Part shown: one piece after another, positions 1 to 6,135 of the stretch | How positions within the stretch are numbered: position 1 is the first letter of the stretch | How the letters are laid out: each line of letters starts with the position of its first letter | DNA from: Fidelibacterota bacterium | Lineage (GTDB): Bacteria; Fidelibacterota; UBA2242 | NCBI GenBank assembly: GCA_003645845.1 | Contig: QNCV01000115.1 | Location: 1-7,700, forward strand | Direction of reading: 5' to 3' | DNA length: 7,700 bases | Position numbers and translations under genes: made by a program | The notes under the pieces: model-generated | Database searches by the model: none | What the model was told of the DNA's origin: nothing | The model's input: only the letters and a program-made list of their open reading frames with translations

Positions 1-2
1 CA

Positions 3-112
3 TTGTTCTTCATCCAACCTCAATCATTGCCTGCCCAGCAAAATGAAATGATGCGGAGTTCTGGACTCTTAGCCACAGATTTACACAGATAAACACTGAT
101 TAATTCCTTTTA
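3..112. repeat. Direct repeat copy 1 (~110 bp, partner at 217-326)
   Basis: This copy matches 217-326 over 110 positions at a constant offset of 214, with three substitutions (13/227 T/C, 75/289 A/G, 92/306 A/T). It may extend left of the window. The left part can fold: TTGC (27-30) pairs with GCAA (38-41), and GAGT (56-59) with ACTC (65-68). The right part is a 10-bp periodic block: CAGATTTACA (76-85), CAGATAAACA (86-95), CTGATTAATT (96-105). There is no open reading frame or transposase, so a dispersed non-coding repeat is the best description. Confidence 0.93.
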
Positions 113-135
113 TTTTTATTGAAATCTGAAAATGT

Positions 136-174
136 GAAACATAACAGTGTTTCGGGCAAAACCGCAGAAACACT
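136..174. other. Alternative hairpins in the repeat spacer
   Basis: AGTGTTTC (146-153) is perfectly complementary to GAAACACT (167-174), giving an 8-bp stem with a 13-nt loop. The same TGTTTC (148-153) can instead pair with GAAACA at 136-141 across a 6-nt loop. The two stems exclude each other, as in attenuator-like layouts. No gene start or clear T-run follows, so any role as a terminator or switch is only inference. It may be a decayed repeat fragment. Confidence 0.45.
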
Positions 175-219
175 TTGAACTTTAAACTTTATACTTTGAA
201 CTTTAAAATTTGAACTTTG
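172..219 (+). repeat. ACTTTGAA/CTTTAAA microrepeat tract
   Basis: The tract is a run of imperfect 6-8 bp units (ACTTTGAA, CTTTAA, ACTTTAT, ACTTTGAA, CTTTAAAA, TTTGAACTTTG) leading directly into the second copy of the long direct repeat. It is non-coding low-complexity sequence and may vary in copy number between strains. Confidence 0.7.
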
Positions 220-326
220 TTCTTCACCCAACCTCAATCATTGCCTGCCCAGCAAAATGAAATGATGCGGAGTTCTGGACTCTTAGCCGCAGATTTACAC
301 AGATATACACTGATTAATTCCTTTTA
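217..326. repeat. Direct repeat copy 2 (~110 bp)
   Basis: This is the second copy of the 3-112 repeat, in the same orientation. The 10-bp periodic block here reads CAGATTTACA (290-299), CAGATATACA (300-309), CTGATTAATT (310-319). Similarity ends abruptly after 326. The low divergence suggests recent duplication or gene conversion. I see no target-site duplication that would mark it as an inserted element. Confidence 0.93.
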
Positions 327-428
327 ATTTCAGAGATATCTACAATATCTAAAAGAATTCGCTATTGACGCAAAATATTATTGATTTGTAAATCGGGTTG
401 CCGACCTGTTAAACTCACGGTTTTCGAT

Positions 429-932
429 TCAGAGCCCGGTTCTCCTGCGCCACGTCCGGATAAAGTTCTCATGTACCCGGAAAACCAGTTCCGGTCGTTC
501 GTCCAAAAGATAAAATTTGGCATCGCTGACATCATCTCCGGGATTCAGATTCAGACCAGCGTCAATTTCGGCAGCAAAGCCAATAATTAGTACATCACCG
601 TAGTAGCCGTTGAGATGCGTTCCGATATCCAGTAATTTCAGATCATTGATGTCAATGCCGAGCTCTTCCCGGATTTCACGAATGGCCGCCTGCTGCGGTG
701 TTTCTCCCATTTCCATAAATCCACCCGGCAAACACCACTTACCGAACCCCGGTTCAACACTTCGCCTGACCAATAAAATACGATGCGCCCTATCGGTCAG
801 AACTACCGCCACAGAGGGAATCGGATTTTCATATAACACTATTCGGCATTGCTTGCAGTAGGAACGCTGTCTTCCTTCGATTTCCTTCTGTATGGTCGGT
901 TTACCACAATGGTAACAGTAGCGGTATTTCAT
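429..932 (-). CDS. Zinc-ribbon Nudix hydrolase
   Basis: This 167-residue cytoplasmic enzyme should hydrolyse a nucleoside-diphosphate-linked substrate (NDP-X to NMP plus P-X). The N-terminus is a four-cysteine zinc ribbon (C6-x2-C9 and C26-x2-C29), as in small COG1051-type Nudix proteins with a ribbon of the Nudix_N_2 kind. The catalytic Nudix box Gx5Ex7REUxEExGU is complete: G71, E77, R85-E86, E89-E90, G92. The box is preceded by a typical WxLPGG stretch (W66-G71). The NudC signature SQPWPFPxS after the box is absent, so this is not NADH pyrophosphatase; ADP-ribose or another nucleotide sugar is possible, but the substrate cannot be read from sequence. The start is the only ATG before the ribbon. 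No clear Shine-Dalgarno sequence precedes it. The gene is divergent from the PfkB gene across a 93-bp gap. Confidence 0.95.
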   Translation of the reverse strand: MKYRYCYHCGKPTIQKEIEGRQRSYCKQCRIVLYENPIPSVAVVLTDRAHRILLVRRSVEPGFGKWCLPGGFMEMGETPQQAAIREIREELGIDINDLKLLDIGTHLNGYYGDVLIIGFAAEIDAGLNLNPGDDVSDAKFYLLDERPELVFRVHENFIRTWRRRTGL

Positions 933-979
933 GCAGCTAATTTACCAATGATTTAGAATATTGGAAACAAAACCGAAAT

Positions 980-1009
980 TTTGTATTTTCCGGTGCACAT
1001 TGATACAAT
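980..1009. promoter_or_regulatory. Symmetric divergent promoter candidate
   Basis: On the plus strand, TTGTAT (981-986), a 17-bp spacer and TACAAT (1004-1009) resemble a sigma70-type promoter for the PfkB gene, with the -10 at 5/6 matches. On the minus strand, TTGTAT (1008-1003), again 17 bp, and TACAAA (985-980) face the Nudix gene. The two overlap because TTGTAT/ATACAA form an inverted repeat, with GTGCAC (993-998) near its centre. The -35 matches are weak (3/6), and an alternative plus-strand pair TTGGAA (961-966)/TATTTT (984-989) also exists. This is a prediction from hexamer matches only. Confidence 0.35.
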
Positions 1010-1025
1010 TAAAATCGGAAAAATT

Positions 1026-1931
1026 ATGAAAAAATCGGTATTGGTCGTCGGATCCGTGGCATTTGACGATGTTGAAACCCCTTTTGGAAAACGACAGAAC
1101 GCCCTGGGCGGCAGTGCGGTGTATTTCGCAATGGCGGCCGCTCCGTTTACATCCACCAGGATTGTCGGTGTTGCCGGGCAGGATTATCCGGAAAATGCAT
1201 TGAGCATGTTGAAAAAACACGGGGCGGATGTCAGTGGTCTTACACTTGTCGAAGGCAAGACTTTCCGCTGGGGCGGTGTTTACCACACCGACATGAACCA
1301 GCGGGATACACTGTACACTCATCTGAATGTCTTTGCCGATTTCAAACCGGTCATTCCACCGCATTTTCGGGAAACCCCCTATCTTTTCCTCGGCAATATT
1401 CAACCGGCGCTGCAACTGGATGTGCTCAGTCAGATAAAAGAACCGGAGTATATCGCCCTTGATACAATGAATCTGTGGATTAATACAACCCGCGATGACC
1501 TGCTGAAAGTGATCCGCAAGGTTGATTTGCTGATTATTAACGACAGTGAATTGGCGCTGCTGACCGGGGAAAATCAGTTGCTGAAGGGTCTTGAAACCGC
1601 TCATAAAATGGGACCTAAGCATATCATTATTAAAAAAGGGGAACACGGCGCCTTTTTAAGCAATGAGACCGAGCTTTTCTATTCTCCGGCCTTTCCCGTC
1701 CAAAAAGCCGTGGATCCAACCGGCGCCGGCGACAGTTTTGCCGGGGGTTTGATGGGATATCTGGCCGGTTGCGATCAAATCGATTTTACCGCCTTGAAAA
1801 AGGCTCTGGTTTACGGATGTGTCATGGGATCGCTGGTCGTTGAGGATTTTAGTGTCGACGGTCTGATCGGATTGAGCAAAGCCCGGATAGATTCACGCTA
1901 CGCCGCACTCCGCAATATGGTCACAATCTGA
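1026..1931 (+). CDS. PfkB/ribokinase-family sugar kinase
   Basis: This 301-residue cytoplasmic kinase should transfer a phosphate from ATP to a hydroxymethyl group of a sugar or nucleoside-like substrate. Family hallmarks: the N-terminal substrate-binding glycine pair (G28-G29 in ALGGSAVYFA), N172-D173-S174-E175, KKGEHG (203-208), and the C-terminal signature D230-PTGAGDSFAGG with anion-hole glycines and catalytic base D236. Length is normal for the family. An upstream in-frame ATG at 981 would add 15 residues unlike any PfkB N-terminus. I chose 1026 because MKKSVLVVGSVAFD is the usual first beta strand and GGA (1017-1019) lies 6 nt upstream as a weak ribosome site. It lies 12 bp before mtnA, so the two are probably co-transcribed. 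The context suggests a pentose or methylthioribose-related substrate, but sequence alone does not show this. Confidence 0.93.
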   Translation: MKKSVLVVGSVAFDDVETPFGKRQNALGGSAVYFAMAAAPFTSTRIVGVAGQDYPENALSMLKKHGADVSGLTLVEGKTFRWGGVYHTDMNQRDTLYTHLNVFADFKPVIPPHFRETPYLFLGNIQPALQLDVLSQIKEPEYIALDTMNLWINTTRDDLLKVIRKVDLLIINDSELALLTGENQLLKGLETAHKMGPKHIIIKKGEHGAFLSNETELFYSPAFPVQKAVDPTGAGDSFAGGLMGYLAGCDQIDFTALKKALVYGCVMGSLVVEDFSVDGLIGLSKARIDSRYAALRNMVTI

Positions 1932-1943
1932 GGTCATAATATC

Positions 1944-2957
1944 ATGATTAAACCGCTTTTCTGGGAAAAGGACAGATTGTTTATCGTCGATCAGACCCTT
2001 TTACCAACTATATATCAAAGGATCGAAATTCACAATCACCTGGAAATGGCAGACGCCATAAAGCGCCTGGCGATCCGGGGAGCGCCGGCAATTGGTATTG
2101 CTGCTGCAGCGGGTCTTGTTGTGGGTTTGAAACCCTATATCCATTGTTCGTCACCGGAATTTTTATCAAAGCTTTATGAAATTGCCGAAATTCTCAATCG
2201 CACCCGACCGACCGCCGTCAATCTTTCCTGGGCCTTGAAGCGGATGAAAAGGGTCGCCGAATCCGAAAAACACAAACCGGCATCGGAAATCTGGGAGCGA
2301 CTTCTTCATGAAGCCGTGAATATCCATACCGAAGATATTAACATGTGCCGGCAAATCAGCCAAAACGGTCAAAATATTATTCCGGAAAAGGCTAACCTTC
2401 TGACACATTGCAATACCGGCGGGCTGGCCACCGGAGGACTGGGGACGGCGCTGGGAATTATCATTACCGCCCATCAAACGGGAAAAAATATTCATGTTTA
2501 CGTCGATGAAACCCGCCCGCTCCTGCAGGGCGCCCGCCTAACTGCCTGGGAACTTACCGAAGAACATGTACCCTTTACTCTGATCAGTGACAACATGGCA
2601 GCCTACATCATGGCAACCCGGAAGATCGATGCCGTGATCCTCGGAGCCGATCGGATCGCAGCCAATGGTGACACCGCCAATAAAATCGGCACCTACGGCC
2701 TGGCCGTTTTAGCCAACTATCACAAAGTACCGTTTTATGTGGCTGCACCGACCTCCACCATTGACCCGAACATCGCATCCGGTGATCAGATCGTTATAGA
2801 AGAACGGGGCGGCGGCGAAGTCCGCGAAGTCTTTGGGAAACCCATCGCCCCGGGAAACTGTCCGGCTGTTTCACCGGCTTTCGATGTAACTCCGAATCAC
2901 CTGATTTCCGGAATTATTACGGAAAAAGGAATATTTCGTCATCCTTATCGATTCTGA
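1944..2957 (+). CDS. mtnA: S-methyl-5-thioribose-1-phosphate isomerase
   Basis: MtnA isomerises methylthioribose-1-phosphate to methylthioribulose-1-phosphate in salvage of 5'-methylthioadenosine. At 337 residues it has normal length. Hallmarks in order: VDQTLLP near the N-terminus, RGAPAIG (45-51), HCNTGGLAT with catalytic C156 (155-163), VDETRPLLQGARLTAWEL (187-204), GADRIAANGD with catalytic D236 (234-243), NKIGTY (246-251), and PFYVAAPTSTID followed by IEER. These fit MtnA better than eIF2B subunits or archaeal ribose-1,5-bisphosphate isomerase, which share the fold and the Cys/Asp pair. The start is set by GAGGT (1930-1934), which overlaps the stop of the preceding kinase gene and lies 9 nt before the ATG. 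It is the second gene of a probable two-gene operon. No other methionine-salvage gene (mtnP, mtnB, mtnK) is in the window. Confidence 0.95.
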   Translation: MIKPLFWEKDRLFIVDQTLLPTIYQRIEIHNHLEMADAIKRLAIRGAPAIGIAAAAGLVVGLKPYIHCSSPEFLSKLYEIAEILNRTRPTAVNLSWALKRMKRVAESEKHKPASEIWERLLHEAVNIHTEDINMCRQISQNGQNIIPEKANLLTHCNTGGLATGGLGTALGIIITAHQTGKNIHVYVDETRPLLQGARLTAWELTEEHVPFTLISDNMAAYIMATRKIDAVILGADRIAANGDTANKIGTYGLAVLANYHKVPFYVAAPTSTIDPNIASGDQIVIEERGGGEVREVFGKPIAPGNCPAVSPAFDVTPNHLISGIITEKGIFRHPYRF

Positions 2958-2968
2958 GCACAACATAC

Positions 2969-2999
2969 TTGAAAAAACGCCATTTGTGTCATAAATTTC
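2969..2999 (+). promoter_or_regulatory. Possible promoter for the TPR lipoprotein
   Basis: TTGAAA (2969-2974) lies 16 bp before ATAAAT (2991-2996), a modest sigma70-like pair. The same bases also approximate the Bacteroidota arrangement of a -33 TTG and a -7 TAnnTTTG: TTG (2969-2971), then TAAATTTC (2992-2999) 20 bp later, one mismatch from consensus. There is no terminator between mtnA and this site, so read-through from mtnA remains possible. Confidence 0.3.
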
Positions 3000-3019
3000 G
3001 TTGCTAATTAAGAACCATG

Positions 3020-3024
3020 AGGAG
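3020..3024 (+). promoter_or_regulatory. Ribosome binding site deciding the lipoprotein start
   Basis: AGGAG sits 7 nt before the ATG at 3032. It overlaps the earlier in-frame ATG at 3017, which has no ribosome site of its own. This, plus the signal peptide beginning MKTR, places the start at 3032. Confidence 0.8.
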
Positions 3025-3031
3025 TTATCGC

Positions 3032-4093
3032 ATGAAAACAAGAATTCTATTCAGCGCTCTTGCCCTGTTTTTCCTATTTTCATTATTCCTGGCTTCCTGT
3101 CAGAGTCCTGAAGTAACCTCTGCCAAAGTCTATTTTCAGCAAAATAATATTGACGCGGCGGAAGAGCAATTGCTGATTGCCCTGAACAAGGAGCCCATGA
3201 ATCCTGAGATTCCCTTTCTGCTCGCTGTGAATGTGCATATGCAACGGAAAGAGTGGCTCGAAGCTAAAAAATATCTGGACCAGGTGATTGCCATTGATCC
3301 GAACTACAAGTACACAGATGGCCGTAGCGCCAAGGATTATTTAAAACGCCTTTGGGCTGAAATACATACCCAGGGAGCAAATAAATTCAACGATGCCATC
3401 AACGCAATTCTTCCTCTTGAAAAAGACTCTCTGTTGACGGAGGCCATCGACGATTTCCAGTTAGCTCTGAAAATCCGTGACGATGCCATCGAAAGCTACA
3501 ACGCTTTAGTCAAGTGCTATTATATGATGGATGATACGACTAATCTCCTTGCCACCGGTGAAAAGTTCATGGACAAGGGCCTTTATGATGAAGACGTTTA
3601 TACCTATACCGTTCAAATGCTTTACACTAAGGGTGAAAAAGATAAAGCCCTGTCGCTACTGGATGACGTATTAAAAGAGCATTACGATTCGGTCAAACTC
3701 CAGGAATTACGGATTCAGTTTCTCGCCCAGATGGACCGTCTTGATGAAGCCAAAGAGATTGCCCGGAAACTCTCCGAAGAACATCCCGATGATGTTGACG
3801 TTATGTATCTGCTGGCACAGATTTACTACAAACTGGGTGATTATGAATCGGCTCAGTATCAGTTTAAAAAAGTCCTGATTGAAAACCCGGATGATATCCA
3901 GGTTCTCCAGAACGTATGTACCGCCGCATTTCAGGCCAAGGACTGGGTGATGGCCGAAGAATACGCCCGTAAAATCGTGGAGCTGGATCCCAATTATGCA
4001 TACGGCTACACGCTCTTGTGGAAATCCCTTTACAATCAGGGCCGTCGGGAAGAGGCCGAGGAATACCGTCAGATCGAGAAGAGTCTGCAATAG
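3032..4093 (+). CDS. TPR-repeat lipoprotein
   Basis: This 353-residue protein has a lipoprotein signal peptide: MKTR, a hydrophobic stretch (5-20) and the lipobox L20-A-S-C23. Q24 at position +2 predicts outer-membrane retention on the E. coli rule. The mature part is almost entirely helical tetratricopeptide repeats, roughly at 28-56, 57-90, 132-165, 187-217, 222-252, 255-286 (the most canonical, with GDYESAQYQFKKVL), 289-320 and 323-350. Such repeats scaffold protein complexes, and no catalytic domain is visible. Residues 91-131 interrupt the repeats. No partner can be named: it follows mtnA by 74 bp and is convergent with the DUF58 gene. It is longer than BamD and has no further match that I recognise. 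Confidence 0.9.
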   Translation: MKTRILFSALALFFLFSLFLASCQSPEVTSAKVYFQQNNIDAAEEQLLIALNKEPMNPEIPFLLAVNVHMQRKEWLEAKKYLDQVIAIDPNYKYTDGRSAKDYLKRLWAEIHTQGANKFNDAINAILPLEKDSLLTEAIDDFQLALKIRDDAIESYNALVKCYYMMDDTTNLLATGEKFMDKGLYDEDVYTYTVQMLYTKGEKDKALSLLDDVLKEHYDSVKLQELRIQFLAQMDRLDEAKEIARKLSEEHPDDVDVMYLLAQIYYKLGDYESAQYQFKKVLIENPDDIQVLQNVCTAAFQAKDWVMAEEYARKIVELDPNYAYGYTLLWKSLYNQGRREEAEEYRQIEKSLQ

Positions 4094-4113
4094 CCTGATA
4101 CTTTGAACAGTAT

Positions 4114-4145
4114 AAAAAAAGCCGATCGTCACTGATCGGCTTTTT
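4114..4145. terminator. Bidirectional intrinsic terminator
   Basis: GCCGATC (4121-4127), a 6-nt loop (GTCACT) and GATCGGC (4134-4140) form a perfect 7-bp stem. It is flanked by A7 (4114-4120) on the left and T5 (4141-4145) on the right. The hairpin followed by T's reads on both strands, so it can end both the lipoprotein transcript (plus) and the moxR-DUF58 transcript (minus), which converge here. Confidence 0.92.
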
Positions 4146-4165
4146 CTTTACAATATCAAACTTAA

Positions 4166-5071
4166 TCAGCCGATCCGCGCCCGCTTCCGCAGATATTCAC
4201 TCAATGCCAGGTCCATATCCTGATCCGTTACGATGGTCATATAATCAATATTATTGGTGCGACACCGGATTTTATATTTTTCAATAAATTCCCGAACCAG
4301 AGCCTGATAGGCTTCCCGAATGTGCCAGGGTTCCGTATTCAGATAATCCGATGTTTCCAGATCGATAAAGCGAGTCTGCCGATCAAATTGAAAATCCAGT
4401 TCCTGCCGGTCCAGGATATGGAAAAGAATCACTTCGTGCCGCTTATGCCGAAAATGCTTAAGCCCATTGATAACCTCATCGGGATCATCCATTAAGTCGG
4501 AAATCAGGATAATCAACCCGCGCTTTTTCAGTTTTTCCGCCAATTCGTGCAAGCGGGGCGCAATCCGGGTTTCGGCGCCGGCACGAACATCTTCCAGCAT
4601 GGCCAGCAACTGATTCAGATGGCTTTTCTTGGCCAGCGGAGGTAGAAATTGGCGAACCTGATCATCAAAAAGCGTCAAGCTGACAGCATCCTGCTGCTTG
4701 AGCATCAGATAGGCCAACGCGGCCGCCAGATAGGAACCGTAACTTAATTTCGAAATCGAGCCCGAGGAATAATCCATGGACCCGCTTTTGTCCAGCAGGA
4801 TGTAGGATTTGAGATTGGTTTCTTCCTCAAACTGTTTAATGTAATAGCGATCGGTTTTTGCATAAAGTTTCCAGTCGATGTGCCGGATTTCATCGCCGGG
4901 GTTGTAAGGACGGTGTTCGGCAAACTCCACGGAAAAACCGTGATAGGGACTTTTATGCAGACCGAGAATAAAACCCTCTACAACCAGTCGGGCCCGCAGA
5001 GCCATATTATCCAGCCGTGCAATCGTATCCGGATTCAGGTACTTCCGTTTATCGGTAATTCTGTCCACCAA
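4166..5071 (-). CDS. DUF58 (VWA-like) protein, MoxR partner
   Basis: This protein of about 301 residues belongs to the DUF58 family, which pairs with MoxR AAA+ ATPases and carries a von Willebrand A-like fold. The DUF58 signature spans residues 59-84 (GDEIRHIDWKLYAKTDRYYIKQ...). The metal site DxSxS is intact (D94, S96, S98 in LLDKSGSMD), and SDLMDD (191-196) supplies a probable further acidic ligand. There is no signal peptide or transmembrane segment, so it is probably cytoplasmic; this is the short soluble form of the family. The start is unusual: TTG at 5071 or GTG at 5068, because an in-frame TGA lies at 5077-5075 and the first internal ATG (codon 23) would remove conserved N-terminal sequence (YLNPDTIARL). 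It begins 7 bp after the moxR stop and is probably translated by coupling. Confidence 0.93.
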   Translation of the reverse strand: MVDRITDKRKYLNPDTIARLDNMALRARLVVEGFILGLHKSPYHGFSVEFAEHRPYNPGDEIRHIDWKLYAKTDRYYIKQFEEETNLKSYILLDKSGSMDYSSGSISKLSYGSYLAAALAYLMLKQQDAVSLTLFDDQVRQFLPPLAKKSHLNQLLAMLEDVRAGAETRIAPRLHELAEKLKKRGLIILISDLMDDPDEVINGLKHFRHKRHEVILFHILDRQELDFQFDRQTRFIDLETSDYLNTEPWHIREAYQALVREFIEKYKIRCRTNNIDYMTIVTDQDMDLALSEYLRKRARIG

Positions 5072-5081
5072 TCCTCATTCA
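5066..5081 (-). promoter_or_regulatory. moxR-DUF58 junction with non-ATG start
   Basis: Read on the minus strand, the moxR stop TGA (5081-5079) is followed by ATGAGGATTGGTGGAC. The ATG at 5078-5076 is out of frame with DUF58 and would give only nine codons. The DUF58 frame has TGA (5077-5075), then GGA, TTG and GTG. GAGGA (5076-5072) is a good Shine-Dalgarno core but lies unusually close, 0-3 nt from either possible start. Translation may therefore depend on ribosomes terminating on moxR. A single-base sequence error here is the alternative. Confidence 0.6.
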
Positions 5082-6077
5082 GCGCAAATGTTCAATCAAC
5101 TTCTCGGTGATAGTATCGGTATCGATACCCTCGGATTCGGCATTAAAATTCGGGATAATCCTATGTCGCATTACCGGTTTGGCAATTTTGACCACGTCAT
5201 CAATGTTCGGGGTCGGTCGGCCTGCCAGCAGGGCGCGGGCCTTGGCCGCCAGAATCAGATACTGAGAAGCCCGGGGACCGCCGCCCCATTCAACCCAACT
5301 GTTAATAAAATCCGGGGTATCCTTCCTCCCCGGCCGGCTTGTCGTAACCAGTTTGACGGCAAATTCAGTCACATTATCGGCAACCGGCACCCGCCTGATT
5401 AAATGCTGAAATGCAATTATTTCATCCCGTTGGACAACTGTATCGATGTCGGCAACCACATCATAAGTCGTCGATTTGACAATCTCAAGCTCCTCTGCAT
5501 AGGACGGATATTCGACTTTCAGGCTGAACATAAACCGGTCCAGCTGGGCCTCCGGCAATGGGTAGGTGCCTTCCTGCTCGATAGGATTCTGAGTTGCCAG
5601 AACAAAAAACGGTTCCTCAAGCACATAGGTTTTACCCACAGCGGTTACCCGGTGTTCCTGCATCGCCTCCAGCAAAGCCGCCTGGGTTTTGGGCGGCGTC
5701 CGGTTGATTTCGTCCGCCAGAATGATATTCCCGAATATCGGTCCTTTGAAAAAACGGAATCCCCGCTTGCCACTGTTCTTATCCTCTTCAATAACTTCCG
5801 TACCGGTAATATCCGAAGGCATCAGGTCCGGGGTAAATTGAATGCGTTTGAAGATCAGATCAAGAGCCTGAGCCAGGGTTTTTATCAAGAGTGTTTTGGC
5901 CAAACCGGGCACTCCGATAAGGAGACAATGCCCCTGGCAGAGAAGCGAAATCAGCAATTGTTCGATAATTGTATGCTGGCCGATAATGACTTTCGCCAGT
6001 TCTTTTTCAAGTGTCGCTCTGGTATGGTATAATTCTTCAACCAGTTCTACATCGCCTTTTTTACTCATATCAGTCAT
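5079..6077 (-). CDS. MoxR-family AAA+ ATPase
   Basis: This 332-residue cytoplasmic AAA+ ATPase is of the MoxR type, chaperones that act with VWA/DUF58 proteins in assembly or metal insertion of client complexes. Motifs seen: Walker A GVPGLAKT (55-62), Walker B IILADEIN (118-125, D122-E123), sensor 1 ATQNP (161-165), DRF (180-182) and the sensor 2 region GPRASQ (267-272, R269). The KGPIFGN segment before Walker B and the LPEAQLDRF run are typical of the family. Length is normal. The ATG at 6077 is preferred over the one at 6068 because AAAGG (6088-6084) lies 6 nt upstream. It is the first gene of a two-gene operon with DUF58. The transmembrane VWA genes (BatA/BatB-like) that often follow are absent, because the operon ends at the 4121-4140 hairpin. 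Confidence 0.96.
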   Translation of the reverse strand: MTDMSKKGDVELVEELYHTRATLEKELAKVIIGQHTIIEQLLISLLCQGHCLLIGVPGLAKTLLIKTLAQALDLIFKRIQFTPDLMPSDITGTEVIEEDKNSGKRGFRFFKGPIFGNIILADEINRTPPKTQAALLEAMQEHRVTAVGKTYVLEEPFFVLATQNPIEQEGTYPLPEAQLDRFMFSLKVEYPSYAEELEIVKSTTYDVVADIDTVVQRDEIIAFQHLIRRVPVADNVTEFAVKLVTTSRPGRKDTPDFINSWVEWGGGPRASQYLILAAKARALLAGRPTPNIDDVVKIAKPVMRHRIIPNFNAESEGIDTDTITEKLIEHLR

Positions 6078-6135
6078 ATTTAACCTTTCAGCGGTTTCCG
6101 TTATTTTCGCAAAAATCTAAGACTTTATCCCTCCA

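Larger units (their letters stand above)
1..428. other. Gene-free, repeat-rich AT-rich region
   Basis: I see no credible coding region here; frames are short and interrupted by stops. The stretch holds two near-identical ~110-bp direct repeats (3-112 and 217-326). Between them is a ~100-bp spacer with stem-forming GAAACA/TGTTTC segments and an ACTTTGAA-like microrepeat. The last ~100 bases before the Nudix stop codon contain only an AT-rich dyad (AGATAT at 334-339, ATATCT at 345-350). That dyad has no convincing T-run, so I do not call a terminator for the Nudix gene. Confidence 0.75.

Noticed and set aside
1..330. CRISPR array or transposon ends at the left repeats
   Set aside because: There are only two copies, 110 bp long and 214 bp apart, with no regular spacers, no cas gene, no transposase and no terminal inverted repeats or target duplications.
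334..350. AGATAT/ATATCT dyad as terminator of the Nudix gene
   Set aside because: The stem is entirely A/T except one pair and is not followed by a T-run on the minus strand.
981..1025. Earlier in-frame start for the PfkB gene
   Set aside because: The extra 15 residues do not fit the family N-terminus, and the ATG at 981 region overlaps the promoter candidate; 1026 begins the conserved first strand.
942..1646. Long minus-strand open frame opposite the PfkB gene (234 codons)
   Set aside because: It is antisense to a clear PfkB kinase with intact motifs, has no recognisable domain and no ribosome site.
2166..2495. Minus-strand open frame inside mtnA
   Set aside because: It is a shadow of mtnA, which carries all catalytic motifs across this stretch.
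3707..4132. Minus-strand open frame over the lipoprotein 3' end
   Set aside because: It would run through the terminator hairpin and is antisense to the TPR repeats.
5403..6032. Plus-strand open frame of 209 codons opposite moxR
   Set aside because: It mirrors the MoxR coding strand, whose Walker and sensor motifs are all intact; its own translation looks compositionally random.
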